Assembly (NCBI GenBank): GCA_009692425.1
Contig: SHZF01000002.1
Location: forward strand, 1 to 64,000
Length of the DNA: 64,000 nucleotides
From: Myxococcales bacterium
GTDB lineage: Bacteria > Myxococcota_A > UBA9042
Direction of reading: 5' to 3'
How positions within the stretch are numbered: position 1 is the first letter of the stretch; every line of letters starts with the position of its first letter. Below are positions 17,015 through 25,244 of this stretch, piece by piece. The notes beneath the pieces are model-generated. The model searched no databases, had not been told where the DNA came from, and saw nothing but the letters and a program-made list of their open reading frames with translations. The position numbers and the translations under genes are program-made.

Positions 17015-17412
17015 GCGGCGGTCCTTTGGCGGCGTGCCAGGTCGCGCACCCAGCGGGCGCGTTGGACCAACGAGTCGATCGAATCGAGGCGGTAGGCCCG
17101 TGCGTCGCCGAGCCGCGCGAAAAAGGCTTCGAGCCGCGCACATTCCGCCGCCAGGGCCGCAGCGCTGTCTGGGTGGAGCGCCGCGAACGATGCCGTCACG
17201 ATGCGATCGACCGACGGGTCGAACTCCCACACGCCGACCAGCCGACCGTCGTCGAGAATGGCGCGGGTCACGGCGACGAACCCAGCGGGGACATCGCTGC
17301 AAGACGGGCATTTGCGCAGCCAGCGCAACGCATGGCAGCGAGCGCCTGCGGACTGGTTCGCCCGCAGCCGTGACACGCGTCCTGCGGCGGCGGAAAGGGC
17401 GGGCGACCTCAT
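17011..17412 (-). CDS. Small protein resembling the C-terminus of AlkZ-like DNA glycosylases
   Basis: 133 residues, with ATGA overlap at its start (stop of rsuA) and GTGA overlap at its end (start of apaH), so it is translated within the operon. The text AILDDGRLVGVWEFDP, then FAALHPDSAAALAAECARLEAFF and GDARAYRLDS, resembles the C-terminal end of winged-helix AlkZ/YcaQ-type glycosylases (HTH_42 family). The catalytic and DNA-binding parts are absent. The first 40 residues contain CHALRWLRKCPSC, a possible metal or zinc ribbon remnant. It may be a domain fragment kept by the operon or an independent small protein; the family match is from memory of the motif. Confidence 0.6.
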   Translation of the reverse strand: MRSPALSAAAGRVSRLRANQSAGARCHALRWLRKCPSCSDVPAGFVAVTRAILDDGRLVGVWEFDPSVDRIVTASFAALHPDSAAALAAECARLEAFFARLGDARAYRLDSIDSLVQRARWVRDLARRQRTAA

Positions 17413-18137
17413 CGGGGCCCCCCTGCGCTACGACCCGTGGCAGTGGCGAGTGCGGCGATTTCGGCGGGCGTCGCGGGCCGCACGGCGCCGACTGGCAACT
17501 GAGGGTCGAGGCAAAGGGGCCCGACACGGTCGCGGTGCAACCGGGCCACACTGCCTCCGCACGCGGCAATCATGCGCTTGACTTGGTGGTAGCGTCCCTC
17601 GCGCACGCCCACGCGCACCAGCGCTGGCCCCAGCCGCTCCAGCGTCGCCGGTTGGCATTCCGTTCCATCGGCGAGGCGCAGGCCGGCGGCGAAGCGGTCC
17701 GCGGCATCGGCATCCACGTCGCGCGCCAGTTCGGCCAGGTAGCTTTTGTCGACGTGGCGGCGTGGGTGCGTCAGCGCGTGCGACAGCCCTCCATCGGTCG
17801 TCAGCAGAAGGAGGCCGGTCGTGTCCTTGTCGAGGCGTCCGACCGGGTGCAGATCGGGATGGCGCAGTTCCCCAGGCACCAGCGCCAGCACGCTTGGTCC
17901 GCCCGCGTCATCTGCCGAGCACACGCTGCCGGCCGGCTTGTGCATCACGAGCACGAGGTGGGAAAAAGGGTGCACGCGCTCGCCGTCGAGCCGCACGTCG
18001 GCCACGCCGCTCGTCACCGCCGCGCCGCCATCCTGGACGACCACGCCATCGACCTCGACCCGGCCGGCCCGCAGCCACCCGCCGACGTCGCGACGCGGGG
18101 CCCCCGTGCCGTGGCTGAGGTAGCGGTCGAGCCTCAC
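17409..18137 (-). CDS. rsuA: 16S rRNA pseudouridine synthase, RsuA family
   Basis: Isomerises a uridine in 16S rRNA (U516 in E. coli) to pseudouridine. The 242-residue product has an N-terminal S4 RNA-binding domain (VRLDRYLSHGTG to GRVEVDGVVV, about residues 1-35), the linker motif HKPAGSVCS and the catalytic motif GRLDKDTTGLLLLTTDG with the conserved aspartate. Next comes LTHPRRHVDKSYL, and the C-terminal VREGRYHQVKRM typical of RsuA/RluB-type enzymes. The start is GTG 18137, overlapping the upstream stop as GTGA. Confidence 0.92.
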   Translation of the reverse strand: MRLDRYLSHGTGAPRRDVGGWLRAGRVEVDGVVVQDGGAAVTSGVADVRLDGERVHPFSHLVLVMHKPAGSVCSADDAGGPSVLALVPGELRHPDLHPVGRLDKDTTGLLLLTTDGGLSHALTHPRRHVDKSYLAELARDVDADAADRFAAGLRLADGTECQPATLERLGPALVRVGVREGRYHQVKRMIAACGGSVARLHRDRVGPLCLDPQLPVGAVRPATPAEIAALATATGRSAGGPR

Positions 18138-18775
18138 GGCGCGCTGTCCGGCGGTGCCCAGCGCTCGCGGTGCAGGAAGCCATCGACCCGGCGGCGCGGC
18201 GGGCGTGGCGTGGGCGCAGCGGCAGAATGGCCGATTGCCACCAGCAGGACGACCACCCACGTCGGCGGGAAGCCTGCGATGGCGCGGACCGCAGCAGGAT
18301 CGAACCCGATGTAGGGGCAGCTCTGCCAGCCGCGTTCGGCTGCGACCAGCATGAGCGCCATGGCGAACATGGACACCGACCGCATGGCCTCGTCGCGTGC
18401 GAGTTGCGGCGCCCCGGCGTAAAAGGCCTCGATGTTCGCGGCGAGGCGATCGCGCTTGCCCGCCGGCAGGTGATCCCAGCGCTCTCGCGCCAACTGCCAC
18501 GCATCGGGGTCGGCCGCCAGCACGAGGACGCACGACGCGTCCGCAACGGATTGCTGGCCGAACGCTGCCGCCGCGAGTTCCACCCGCCGGGCCGGCTCGC
18601 GGATTGCCACGACCTGCCAGTGCTGCAGGTTGTACGACGACGGCGCCAAGCCCGCCGCCGCCACGATGCCGTCCAGTTCGGTGTCGGGCAGTTCGATCGA
18701 TGGATCGAACTGCTTGGTCGCACGTCGGAATTCGAGCGCGGCCGTCACATCGCGCGCGCGCGCTGATTTCGACAC
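18134..18775 (-). CDS. Nitroreductase family protein
   Basis: A 213-residue FMN-dependent, NAD(P)H-using oxidoreductase of the nitroreductase family. Visible features are the N-terminal EFRRATKQFDPS (cf. RRSxRxF), the flavin-binding APSSYNLQHWQVVAI, a central helical region, and PYIGFDPAAVRAIAGFP leading to the last strand VVVLLVAIGH. The likely start is GTG 18775, because the 38 codons upstream are Arg/Pro-rich and unlike the family. No clear Shine-Dalgarno sequence was seen. It lies 22 bp after the PreA-like gene and its stop overlaps rsuA. The substrate is unknown. Confidence 0.88.
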   Translation of the reverse strand: MSKSARARDVTAALEFRRATKQFDPSIELPDTELDGIVAAAGLAPSSYNLQHWQVVAIREPARRVELAAAAFGQQSVADASCVLVLAADPDAWQLARERWDHLPAGKRDRLAANIEAFYAGAPQLARDEAMRSVSMFAMALMLVAAERGWQSCPYIGFDPAAVRAIAGFPPTWVVVLLVAIGHSAAAPTPRPPRRRVDGFLHRERWAPPDSAP

Positions 18776-18797
18776 AGGGCGTGCCAACGGGGCCGGA

Positions 18798-19961
18798 TCA
18801 GGACGCCGCCGGCGCGGCTGCCGACGAAGCCGGGTTTCCACCAGCAGTCGAGGCCGCCGTCTCGTTGGACGTGAGCCGCGCGGTCTCATCGGTGATGCGT
18901 TCCTTGCCCCAGTTCAGGTCGCGGTTCGCCGCCGTGCGCTGAGCCCGCTTTTCGGCTTGCAACTCCACCAGGTGATGATGCGTCGTGAAGTACGGCAGGC
19001 TCGCCCCCACCATCGCCCGCACGTTGGCGAACTTGTGGTCAGCGAGGAACTTCGCCAGCCCTTCCTTCAACTCGTCGACCATCTCGTAGCCGAGCAGCAT
19101 CGCGCCCGTGCACACCTGCACGGTCGAAGCACCGACCAGCAGGAACTCGATGGCGCCCGTCGAATTCCACACGCCGCCGATCCCGGAGATTTCGCACCCG
19201 GGCCGGTCGAGCGCGATCTCCTGCACCATGCGCAGGCCGATCGGCTTGACCGCCTGGGCCGAATAGCCGCCCGGCACCGAATGCCCTTCGACGGTCGGCA
19301 CCGGCCGCAGCGTCTTGAGGTCGATGCCGATGATGCTGAGGATCGTGTTGATCGCCGACACCCCATCCGCGCCGCCGGCAAAGGCCGCTCGCGCCGGCAC
19401 CCGGATGTCGGTGATGTTCGGCGTCAGCTTCGACCACACTGGTCGGCCGTCGGCGGCCGCCTTCACCCAACGCGTGACGGCCTCGACCATCATCGGATTT
19501 TGGCCCATCGCCGCGCCCATGCCGGTCTCGGGGTGGCCGTGCGGGCACGAGAAGTTCAGCTCGAAACCGTCGACGCCGGCGGTCACGCTGCGCCGCGTCA
19601 GTTCCTGCCAGCGCTTCTCGCTGAACGACTCCATCAGCGACGCGATCAGGATCTTGTTCGGGTACGAGGCCTTGATCTCGCGGAAGTCCGCCTCCCAGTC
19701 TTCGAACGGCCGATCCGAAATCAGCTCGATGTTCTGGAATCCAATGACTTCATTCGACTTTGCCGCCCGCAGCTTGCCGTAGCGCGGGCTCACGTTGATG
19801 ACCTCGGTGTCAGTCAGCGCGCACGTCTTGGCGACCACGCCGCCCCAGCCGGCTTCGAAGCAGCGCGCGATCACGTTCGCATTCGTGCCGGGAGGTCCCG
19901 AGCCGATGACGAACGGGTTCTCGAATTTCATGCCGTTGACGTCGATCGACAGGTCGGCCAT
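18798..19961 (-). CDS. preA: Dihydropyrimidine dehydrogenase-like flavoenzyme (PreA-type) without ferredoxin domain
   Basis: A dihydroorotate-dehydrogenase-fold FMN enzyme closest to PreA, the catalytic subunit of NAD-dependent dihydropyrimidine dehydrogenase. Evidence in the 387 residues: NPFVIGSGPPGTN, VAKTCALT, ELNFSCPHG (catalytic cysteine strand), SKLTPNITD, SAINTI, and ISGIGGVWN with VQVCTGAM. PreA of E. coli ends in two 4Fe-4S clusters; here the C-terminus is an Ala/Ser/Thr-rich tail without a CxxCxxC motif, and no PreT partner lies nearby. Electron transfer must therefore differ, or the substrate does. ATG 19961 has GGAGGG five bases upstream. First gene of the operon to apaH. Confidence 0.85.
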   Translation of the reverse strand: MADLSIDVNGMKFENPFVIGSGPPGTNANVIARCFEAGWGGVVAKTCALTDTEVINVSPRYGKLRAAKSNEVIGFQNIELISDRPFEDWEADFREIKASYPNKILIASLMESFSEKRWQELTRRSVTAGVDGFELNFSCPHGHPETGMGAAMGQNPMMVEAVTRWVKAAADGRPVWSKLTPNITDIRVPARAAFAGGADGVSAINTILSIIGIDLKTLRPVPTVEGHSVPGGYSAQAVKPIGLRMVQEIALDRPGCEISGIGGVWNSTGAIEFLLVGASTVQVCTGAMLLGYEMVDELKEGLAKFLADHKFANVRAMVGASLPYFTTHHHLVELQAEKRAQRTAANRDLNWGKERITDETARLTSNETAASTAGGNPASSAAAPAAS

Positions 19962-19997
19962 GGAGCCCTCCGCAGGCAGGAACGGGTGAGGTCGCAA

Positions 19998-20026
19998 CTT
20001 ATGCCGCAGGCACGCGCCGCCTGCAA
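19998..20026 (-). promoter_or_regulatory. Candidate promoter for the preA-apaH operon
   Basis: Reverse strand TTGCAG, 17 bp, CATAAG, with transcription predicted near 19991, 30 bases before the ATG. It faces away from the serB promoter 45 bp further on. Confidence 0.45.
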
Positions 20027-20071
20027 GTCTGTTCCGGACAACTTCGGGCGGTCCATCGGGTTGTGCGGCCT

Positions 20072-20100
20072 TTGCCAACCCGCCGCGGCGGCGGCAGACT
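20072..20100 (+). promoter_or_regulatory. Candidate promoter for serB
   Basis: TTGCCA (20072-20077), 17 bp, CAGACT (20095-20100). The -10 ends only nine bases before the ATG at 20110, so the transcript would be nearly leaderless. Confidence 0.4.
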
Positions 20101-20109
20101 GCTGCGCCC

Positions 20110-21063
20110 ATGCCCGACGCCGCCGCTGCCGCTCCCGAACCCGCACCGCGCACCGAGCGCTGGGTCGTCACGTTGCTCGCGCCTGTGCCCCACGGCCATG
20201 CCCAGCGTGCCTGCGCCGCACTGGCGCGAGGGCACGGCTTTGCCTTCGACATGGTGACGCCTCTGGCCGCCGCGTCGCCATGGGCCCTCGACGTCCACCT
20301 GCTTGGCAGCGCGCGGCCGGATGCCGACGGCCTGCGCGCGGCGCTGCGGGAGATGGCCCGGGCGCTTGCCTGCGATGCCGTTCTGCAGCGCGAGGGACCG
20401 CAGCGGCGTGGTAAGCGGCTCGCCTTGCTAGATGTCGACTCGACGCTCATCCGCCAGGAGGTGATCGACGAGCTCGCCCGCCGTCACGGCGTTTTCGACC
20501 GCGTCGCCGCGATTACCGAGCGGGCCATGAACGGCCACATCGACTTCGACACCGCGCTGCGCGAGCGTGTCGCCCTGCTCGCGGGAGCGCCGGCGGCGAT
20601 CTTGGCCGACGTCGCCGCCGCCATCGAATTGACCCCCGGCGCGGAGCGGCTCGTGCGCGTGCTCCAGCGCCTCGGCTGTCGGATCGCGTTGGTGTCGGGC
20701 GGCTTCCTCGAGATCGTCCGGCCGCTCCAGGCCCGCTTCGGCATCGACCACGCGTTCGCCAACCAACTCGAGCTCCAGGACGGCCACCTGACGGGTCGCG
20801 TGACCGGTCCGATCGTGAACCGGCAGCGCAAGGCGGAACTGCTGGTGGCGACCGCTGCGCACGAGCGCGTCGATCTGCCACTCACGCTGGCGATCGGTGA
20901 CGGGGCCAACGACCTCGACATGCTGGCGCGCGCCGGCCTCGGCGTCGCGTTCCGTGCCAAGCCCGTCGTGCAAGCCCAGGCGCTCGCGGCGATCAACCAG
21001 CCCGGGCTCGACGCCGTGCTGCTGTTGCTGGGTCTGTCTGAGGCAGACGTCGCCGGTTGGTAG
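20110..21063 (+). CDS. serB: Phosphoserine phosphatase
   Basis: Dephosphorylates phosphoserine, the last step of serine synthesis, in the cytoplasm. The 317-residue HAD-superfamily product has motif I DVDSTLI (about residue 114), the substrate-gating helices ERAMNGHIDFDTALRERVALL, motif II VSGGF, the lysine after VNRQRKAELL, and motif IV GDGANDLDML. The N-terminal 100 residues form an ACT-like regulatory region as in longer SerB proteins. There is no Shine-Dalgarno sequence ahead of the ATG, in line with a near-leaderless message. It diverges from the preA operon. Confidence 0.95.
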   Translation: MPDAAAAAPEPAPRTERWVVTLLAPVPHGHAQRACAALARGHGFAFDMVTPLAAASPWALDVHLLGSARPDADGLRAALREMARALACDAVLQREGPQRRGKRLALLDVDSTLIRQEVIDELARRHGVFDRVAAITERAMNGHIDFDTALRERVALLAGAPAAILADVAAAIELTPGAERLVRVLQRLGCRIALVSGGFLEIVRPLQARFGIDHAFANQLELQDGHLTGRVTGPIVNRQRKAELLVATAAHERVDLPLTLAIGDGANDLDMLARAGLGVAFRAKPVVQAQALAAINQPGLDAVLLLLGLSEADVAGW

Positions 21064-21076
21064 CCGGAATTCGCGC

Positions 21077-22504
21077 CTACGGCTTCTTCAGCAGCGCGGC
21101 GAGCGGCGCCACGCGCAGGTCGTCGGGGTCGCCCGCCACGCCGAGATCGTGCAACAGGGCCATGTACACGTGTTCCGGCTTGAGGACCTCGCCGCCGTCT
21201 GCCACCGCGCCCGTCAGGAGGTCGGCCTTCTGCGGCGCCATCGCAACGTTGCCCGAGGCGCCGAGAATGCGTCCGCCCGCGATGCCGGCCCCGCCCACGA
21301 AGCAGCTGTTCGTCAGGTGGTGGTCGCGGCCCATGAAATTGTTCAGCATCGGTGTCCGCGAGAACTCCGAGAATCCGACGAACGTCACATGATCCAGCCA
21401 GGAGTCGCCGGTGCCCGGATGGGGCCGGCTCGCAAGGTCGTCCATCATCTTGCCGACGAGATCGAAGCCCGCCATCTGGCGCGGGCCCTGCACGGTGCCC
21501 CACTCTTCGAAGTGCGTGTCGAGCCCCGATTCCAGCGTCACGGATACGCACCGGCTGAGCCCCGAGGTCACCGCCGTCACCGCCATCGCCGCCTGCGCCG
21601 GGCCCAGCGTCAATGCGGCCGGATCGACGGCACCGATGCCGTAGTAGTCCCGCAGTTGCTCCATCACCGGCGTCTTGGCCTGGAAATCGAACAGGTCGCC
21701 CAGCGTGCCGCCGGCCATCTGCCGCGCCTTGACGCGCGACTGCTCGGCCGTCATCCACGCCACGGACTGTTGGGCCCCGTCGCACAGGGAGTCCTGCGCC
21801 AGCATCGCATCGACCTGCTTGAGCACCGCGACGGGCAGGGCCGAGGGGCTCGTCTTGAGCGCGCGAATGAGGTCGGGAACGCTCGACACCTTCAAGCCAG
21901 ACGCGTAGTTGGGCTGATCGACGTTGTAGCTCTCGCAGCGCAGCGCCAGGTTCGGCACCACGTCGTCCTTGCCGAGCAGCGCGGCCAGGAACGTTGCCCC
22001 CGACGAACCGCGTGCGAGCAGGCCGCTCGGCGGCTTGCCGGTCAGAAAGCGGCGGCGACCGACTTCGTGCGTCAGCGTATCCATCGACATGCCGCGCACG
22101 ATGGCGACACGCTTCTTCTCGAATTGCGCCTTGAGCCCGCCGATGAACGGGCCGAGCAGTTGCGGCTTGCCTGAGGCGTCCAGCACTTCCCACGGCTTGG
22201 CGCCGTTGGGGACCGCGATCTTCTGCTTGTCGTAGCCCGGCAGGATTTGCGTCTTCGCCACGTTGCCTTCATGGAACAGCACCGGGTCGCGCGGGTCCAG
22301 GCCCAACAACACGTCCCAGCCGCCGCCGAAGTAGCAGAAGATAAAGTAGCGGTCCGTGATCTTGGCGGTCGGCGCTGGCGCGGCGGCGTGCGCGAACGAG
22401 AGGAACCTGTCGAGCCCGCCGAACAGGCCGAGGCCCGCGCCGGCGGCGGCGCACGTCCGGATCACCTCGCGGCGGCTCCAACGTTGCTCTGCGCGTTTGC
22501 TCAT
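21077..22504 (-). CDS. DUF1501 family exported protein with Tat signal
   Basis: A 475-residue member of the DUF1501 (sulfatase/alkaline-phosphatase-like) family, common in Planctomycetes and Myxococcota. The N-terminus SRREVIRTCAAAGAGLGL is a twin-arginine signal, so it is exported folded, probably with a metal. Family text includes FCYFGGGWDVLLGLDPRD, GLDTHFEEW, VTFVGFSEFSRTP and GRDHHLTNSCFVGGAGI, with His/Asp residues typical of metal binding. It lies 108 bp downstream of two genes of the planctomycete-cytochrome type, the usual company of DUF1501 genes. The biochemical role of the family is not established. Confidence 0.88.
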   Translation of the reverse strand: MSKRAEQRWSRREVIRTCAAAGAGLGLFGGLDRFLSFAHAAAPAPTAKITDRYFIFCYFGGGWDVLLGLDPRDPVLFHEGNVAKTQILPGYDKQKIAVPNGAKPWEVLDASGKPQLLGPFIGGLKAQFEKKRVAIVRGMSMDTLTHEVGRRRFLTGKPPSGLLARGSSGATFLAALLGKDDVVPNLALRCESYNVDQPNYASGLKVSSVPDLIRALKTSPSALPVAVLKQVDAMLAQDSLCDGAQQSVAWMTAEQSRVKARQMAGGTLGDLFDFQAKTPVMEQLRDYYGIGAVDPAALTLGPAQAAMAVTAVTSGLSRCVSVTLESGLDTHFEEWGTVQGPRQMAGFDLVGKMMDDLASRPHPGTGDSWLDHVTFVGFSEFSRTPMLNNFMGRDHHLTNSCFVGGAGIAGGRILGASGNVAMAPQKADLLTGAVADGGEVLKPEHVYMALLHDLGVAGDPDDLRVAPLAALLKKP

Positions 22505-22612
22505 GCTGCCTCACCGTCTGGGGCGACTGCCCGGGTCGTCTCTGGTTTTGCCGGCGTCGTGCGAGGTGGCACGTTCAGTTCGGGTAGATGCTGTCAGCAC
22601 AGCTAGCCATTC

Positions 22613-23449
22613 TCAGTACAGGTAGAAATTCGGGTGCGTGACGAGGCCGACGCACACGGCCTGCCACCCCAGTTGTGGAGACTTCGTCGCCTTCTGCGCC
22701 GACGCCAACAGAAAGCGCCACTTCTGCAATTCCGGCGCATTGGCCGGCACCGCCCGCCCGTGGAAGCGCAGCAGGAGCTGGCGCAGGTTCGCGTCGACCG
22801 CAGCAAGGTTGCCGTCAGGCGTCGCCGTCGGCCCCGCCGCCACGAAGAATGTCTTGAGCGCGACGGGCCGCGCCGGGTCCTTCTTGATCAGTTCGTCGCA
22901 CACGAAGACCGCGGCGTCCTGCAGGAATTTCTGGAAAAGCGCGGACGGCACCAGGTCCTCGGACGTCATGTCCGCGTAGTCGGGCTTGCCGAGCGTCCGG
23001 GCCAGCGCGACAAACTGGTTCTGGCCCTTGAGCGAACCGGGCGGCGCCGGTGCCCACGCGATGCCGCCCGTCGCCTGCTGGAGCGCGTCGTCGAGTTGGT
23101 CGACGTTCATGCGCTTGAGCGGCCGCGTGGGGTAGTCGGGTTCCGGCATCCGTGCAACGGCCACGCCGGGCGAGCGCGTCCCCTCGATCGGCGGGTCGTC
23201 GCCAACCACGAACTGGGGCTCGACGGCCGGGTGATCGGGCGGCAACTGGCCCGGGTCCCACCCTCGATCCTCGGCGCGCGGCACGACAATCGCCACGGCG
23301 GCCGTCGCGGGGAATTCGACCGCGATGGTCGCGGCATGTGCGGGCTGAGGCGGCCCATCGGCCTCAGGTGACGTGCAGGACAAGGCGCACACCATGACCA
23401 AAGACAGCGCCAACGGGCGTGCAAGGACGGGCCGACCCGACGGGTTCAT
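22613..23449 (-). CDS. Lipoprotein of unknown function linked to the DUF1501 gene
   Basis: A 278-residue putative lipoprotein with the lipobox CALSC at about residue 24. The first 100 residues are Pro/Ala-rich; the rest has predicted helices and ends GWQAVCVGLVTHPNFYLY. That C-terminal pattern recalls the last segment of proteins in planctomycete-cytochrome gene sets, but I cannot assign a Pfam family. There is no CxxCH motif. The start ATG overlaps the stop of the upstream haem-protein gene (ATGA), so the two are translated together, and DUF1501 follows. Confidence 0.7.
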   Translation of the reverse strand: MNPSGRPVLARPLALSLVMVCALSCTSPEADGPPQPAHAATIAVEFPATAAVAIVVPRAEDRGWDPGQLPPDHPAVEPQFVVGDDPPIEGTRSPGVAVARMPEPDYPTRPLKRMNVDQLDDALQQATGGIAWAPAPPGSLKGQNQFVALARTLGKPDYADMTSEDLVPSALFQKFLQDAAVFVCDELIKKDPARPVALKTFFVAAGPTATPDGNLAAVDANLRQLLLRFHGRAVPANAPELQKWRFLLASAQKATKSPQLGWQAVCVGLVTHPNFYLY

Positions 23450-25056
23450 TGCGCCCTCCGGTACACGTCGCTCTGCACGACTGCCTTGACGAGCTTGCGC
23501 CACGAGTACTTCTGCGCGACGAACGAGACGGCGAGTTGGTCGGCCCACGCGAGTTCGTCCCCATCAAGATCACGCCCCAGCAGCCACTCGGCCGTCGATC
23601 GCGCCACGCAGCGCGGCAGCCGGTGGTCTGCGGCCGTCATCATCGCGAGCAGCTTCGGGCCCTGTTCGATGTACTTGACGTGTTCAGGCTGGCGGTAGTT
23701 GTAGGCGTGCAGCCAACCGAGGAACGGCTTCTCTGGCGGCGCATAGGCCTTCGTCAGGTAGAAGCGGGTGCAGTCGGCGCTGCACGCGATGCCCGTCAGC
23801 GCGCACGCCACGCAGTCCGCTCGCGTCGGCGGGTAGGCGACCGAGCCGAGGTAGCCGGCGCCGCTCTGCGTCCAGCGCCCCCAGAACGACGCGGCGGGCT
23901 CGAGCAGCGCATGGCAATACTTGCAGCCGTCGCGCTTCTGCAGGTCCGGCTCGCTGATGGCGGCGACGCCCGCGACCGGGATGCCGCTCGCCGGCGCTTG
24001 GAACGGCTGGCACAGGAATGAGTTGTAGAATCGGTTGGCGCGAGCCCGCAACGTCTGGAATCTCAACAGGAACGCCGGCGAAGTCAGGATGCCCGCGTGG
24101 TGGGGCGGCAATTGGACCTTGATCCACTTCTCCTTGTCGGGAAATTGGAGGTCGGGCAGGGCGGCGAGGTCGAACGCGTATGGCACGAGCCGCACGTTGC
24201 CGGGATTTGTGGCGTGGTAGCGGAAGTAGTGGACGATCGGACCATTGACCCACATCACGGACTCGGTGAACAGGTCGAGGTAGGGTCGATCGTCTAGGAA
24301 CAACTGCAGAATCTGCCGCTCCATCGACGCCACGAAGCTGTTGGCGATCATCGCCTGCGACCCGGCGCCCATGCAGTACCGCAGGTTGGGACCGCAGCCG
24401 CAGCCGAGGTCGGCCAGCGCCCCCGCCGCGCCGCAGTCGGTGCCGTTCGGCGACACGACGTCGTCCTGGGCGTCCTGCGCACACACCTTGATCTGGGTGT
24501 TTGGTGCCCAGTAGGGCGATACCAGCACATAGCCCTCGCGTTTGGAGCCGTCGGGCATCGGCTCGAAGATGATCTGGCCCTGCGGGGTGAACTCAGCTGG
24601 CTCGCTGTTGCACGGGACCTTGAGGCCACGAAACTGCGGCGCCAACTGGGGGCGGTGCCACACGGCCCCTTCCTGGCTGATGTTCACGGCTGTCGGCACC
24701 AATCGGCCCGCCACGCCGGACAGATTCGGCCACAGCAGGTCGCGGTGGCGGCGCACGGCCTGTTCGGCGAAGGCCGGCGTCGCCAACCAGGCGTCGAGCG
24801 TGGCCTCGGGCGTGGCCTTTGCCGCCCCGGGCAGCGCCTCGAACTCCGCAAGAACCGGCAAGGTGCCGCGCACGTCGAGGCTGACGGCGCGCAGGTGCTG
24901 GGCCGCCGTCATCACCGGGGCGTCGGCGGGGCACAGCAGCGCGGCGTTGGGCGGAGTGGCGACGGCGGGCACAGCAAGGCAGAGCGCCAGAACCGGGACG
25001 CAACAGCAAGCAAGGCGTGCCCACGAATCGCGCACCGGGAGGGCGGGCAGCGTCAC
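23446..25056 (-). CDS. Secreted DUF1592/DUF1588-like protein with one c-type haem motif
   Basis: A 536-residue exported protein with a signal peptide (hydrophobic stretch to AVPAVA, about residue 33). It shows the domain order of planctomycete-cytochrome proteins: an N-terminal helical region (LDAWLATPAFAEQAVRRHRDLL), a DUF1592-like part (LFLDDRPYLDLFTESVMWVNG), a DUF1588-like part (HHAGILTSPAFLLRFQT) followed by the haem-binding CKYCH (about 378-382), and a DUF1585-like end (LVKAVVQSDVYRRA). Extra cysteine pairs follow (CVAC, CSADC). GTG 25056 follows AGGAGA at six bases. It likely acts in an extracytoplasmic redox process; the substrate is unknown. Family assignments rest on motif layout. 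Confidence 0.8.
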   Translation of the reverse strand: MTLPALPVRDSWARLACCCVPVLALCLAVPAVATPPNAALLCPADAPVMTAAQHLRAVSLDVRGTLPVLAEFEALPGAAKATPEATLDAWLATPAFAEQAVRRHRDLLWPNLSGVAGRLVPTAVNISQEGAVWHRPQLAPQFRGLKVPCNSEPAEFTPQGQIIFEPMPDGSKREGYVLVSPYWAPNTQIKVCAQDAQDDVVSPNGTDCGAAGALADLGCGCGPNLRYCMGAGSQAMIANSFVASMERQILQLFLDDRPYLDLFTESVMWVNGPIVHYFRYHATNPGNVRLVPYAFDLAALPDLQFPDKEKWIKVQLPPHHAGILTSPAFLLRFQTLRARANRFYNSFLCQPFQAPASGIPVAGVAAISEPDLQKRDGCKYCHALLEPAASFWGRWTQSGAGYLGSVAYPPTRADCVACALTGIACSADCTRFYLTKAYAPPEKPFLGWLHAYNYRQPEHVKYIEQGPKLLAMMTAADHRLPRCVARSTAEWLLGRDLDGDELAWADQLAVSFVAQKYSWRKLVKAVVQSDVYRRAQ

Positions 25057-25103
25057 CAAGGCTCTCCTATCGCCGTGCGCAGGCCACGGGACGTGAATGG
25101 AGA

Positions 25104-25132
25104 AATATGCACACTGCGGCGGCATGGGTCAA
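25104..25132 (-). promoter_or_regulatory. Candidate promoter for the haem-protein/DUF1501 operon
   Basis: Reverse strand TTGACC, 17 bp, CATATT, with transcription predicted about 41 bases before the GTG at 25056. It is one of the strongest matches in the window. Confidence 0.6.
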
Positions 25133-25244
25133 GCGAAAGGACGCCTCGGGCGCAGAGCGCAGAGCGGGCGCGACCCCAGGGCCATCGCAAGATTCGCATC
25201 CGGGCGAGAGCAGTCCAATCGTCGACACCGGGCGGATAGACAAA

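Noticed and set aside
18798-19961. A second class 1 dihydroorotate dehydrogenase
   Set aside because: The PreA-specific segments (GSGPPGTN, ISGIGGVWN, VQVCTGAM) fit dihydropyrimidine dehydrogenase better, and pyrD is nearby.
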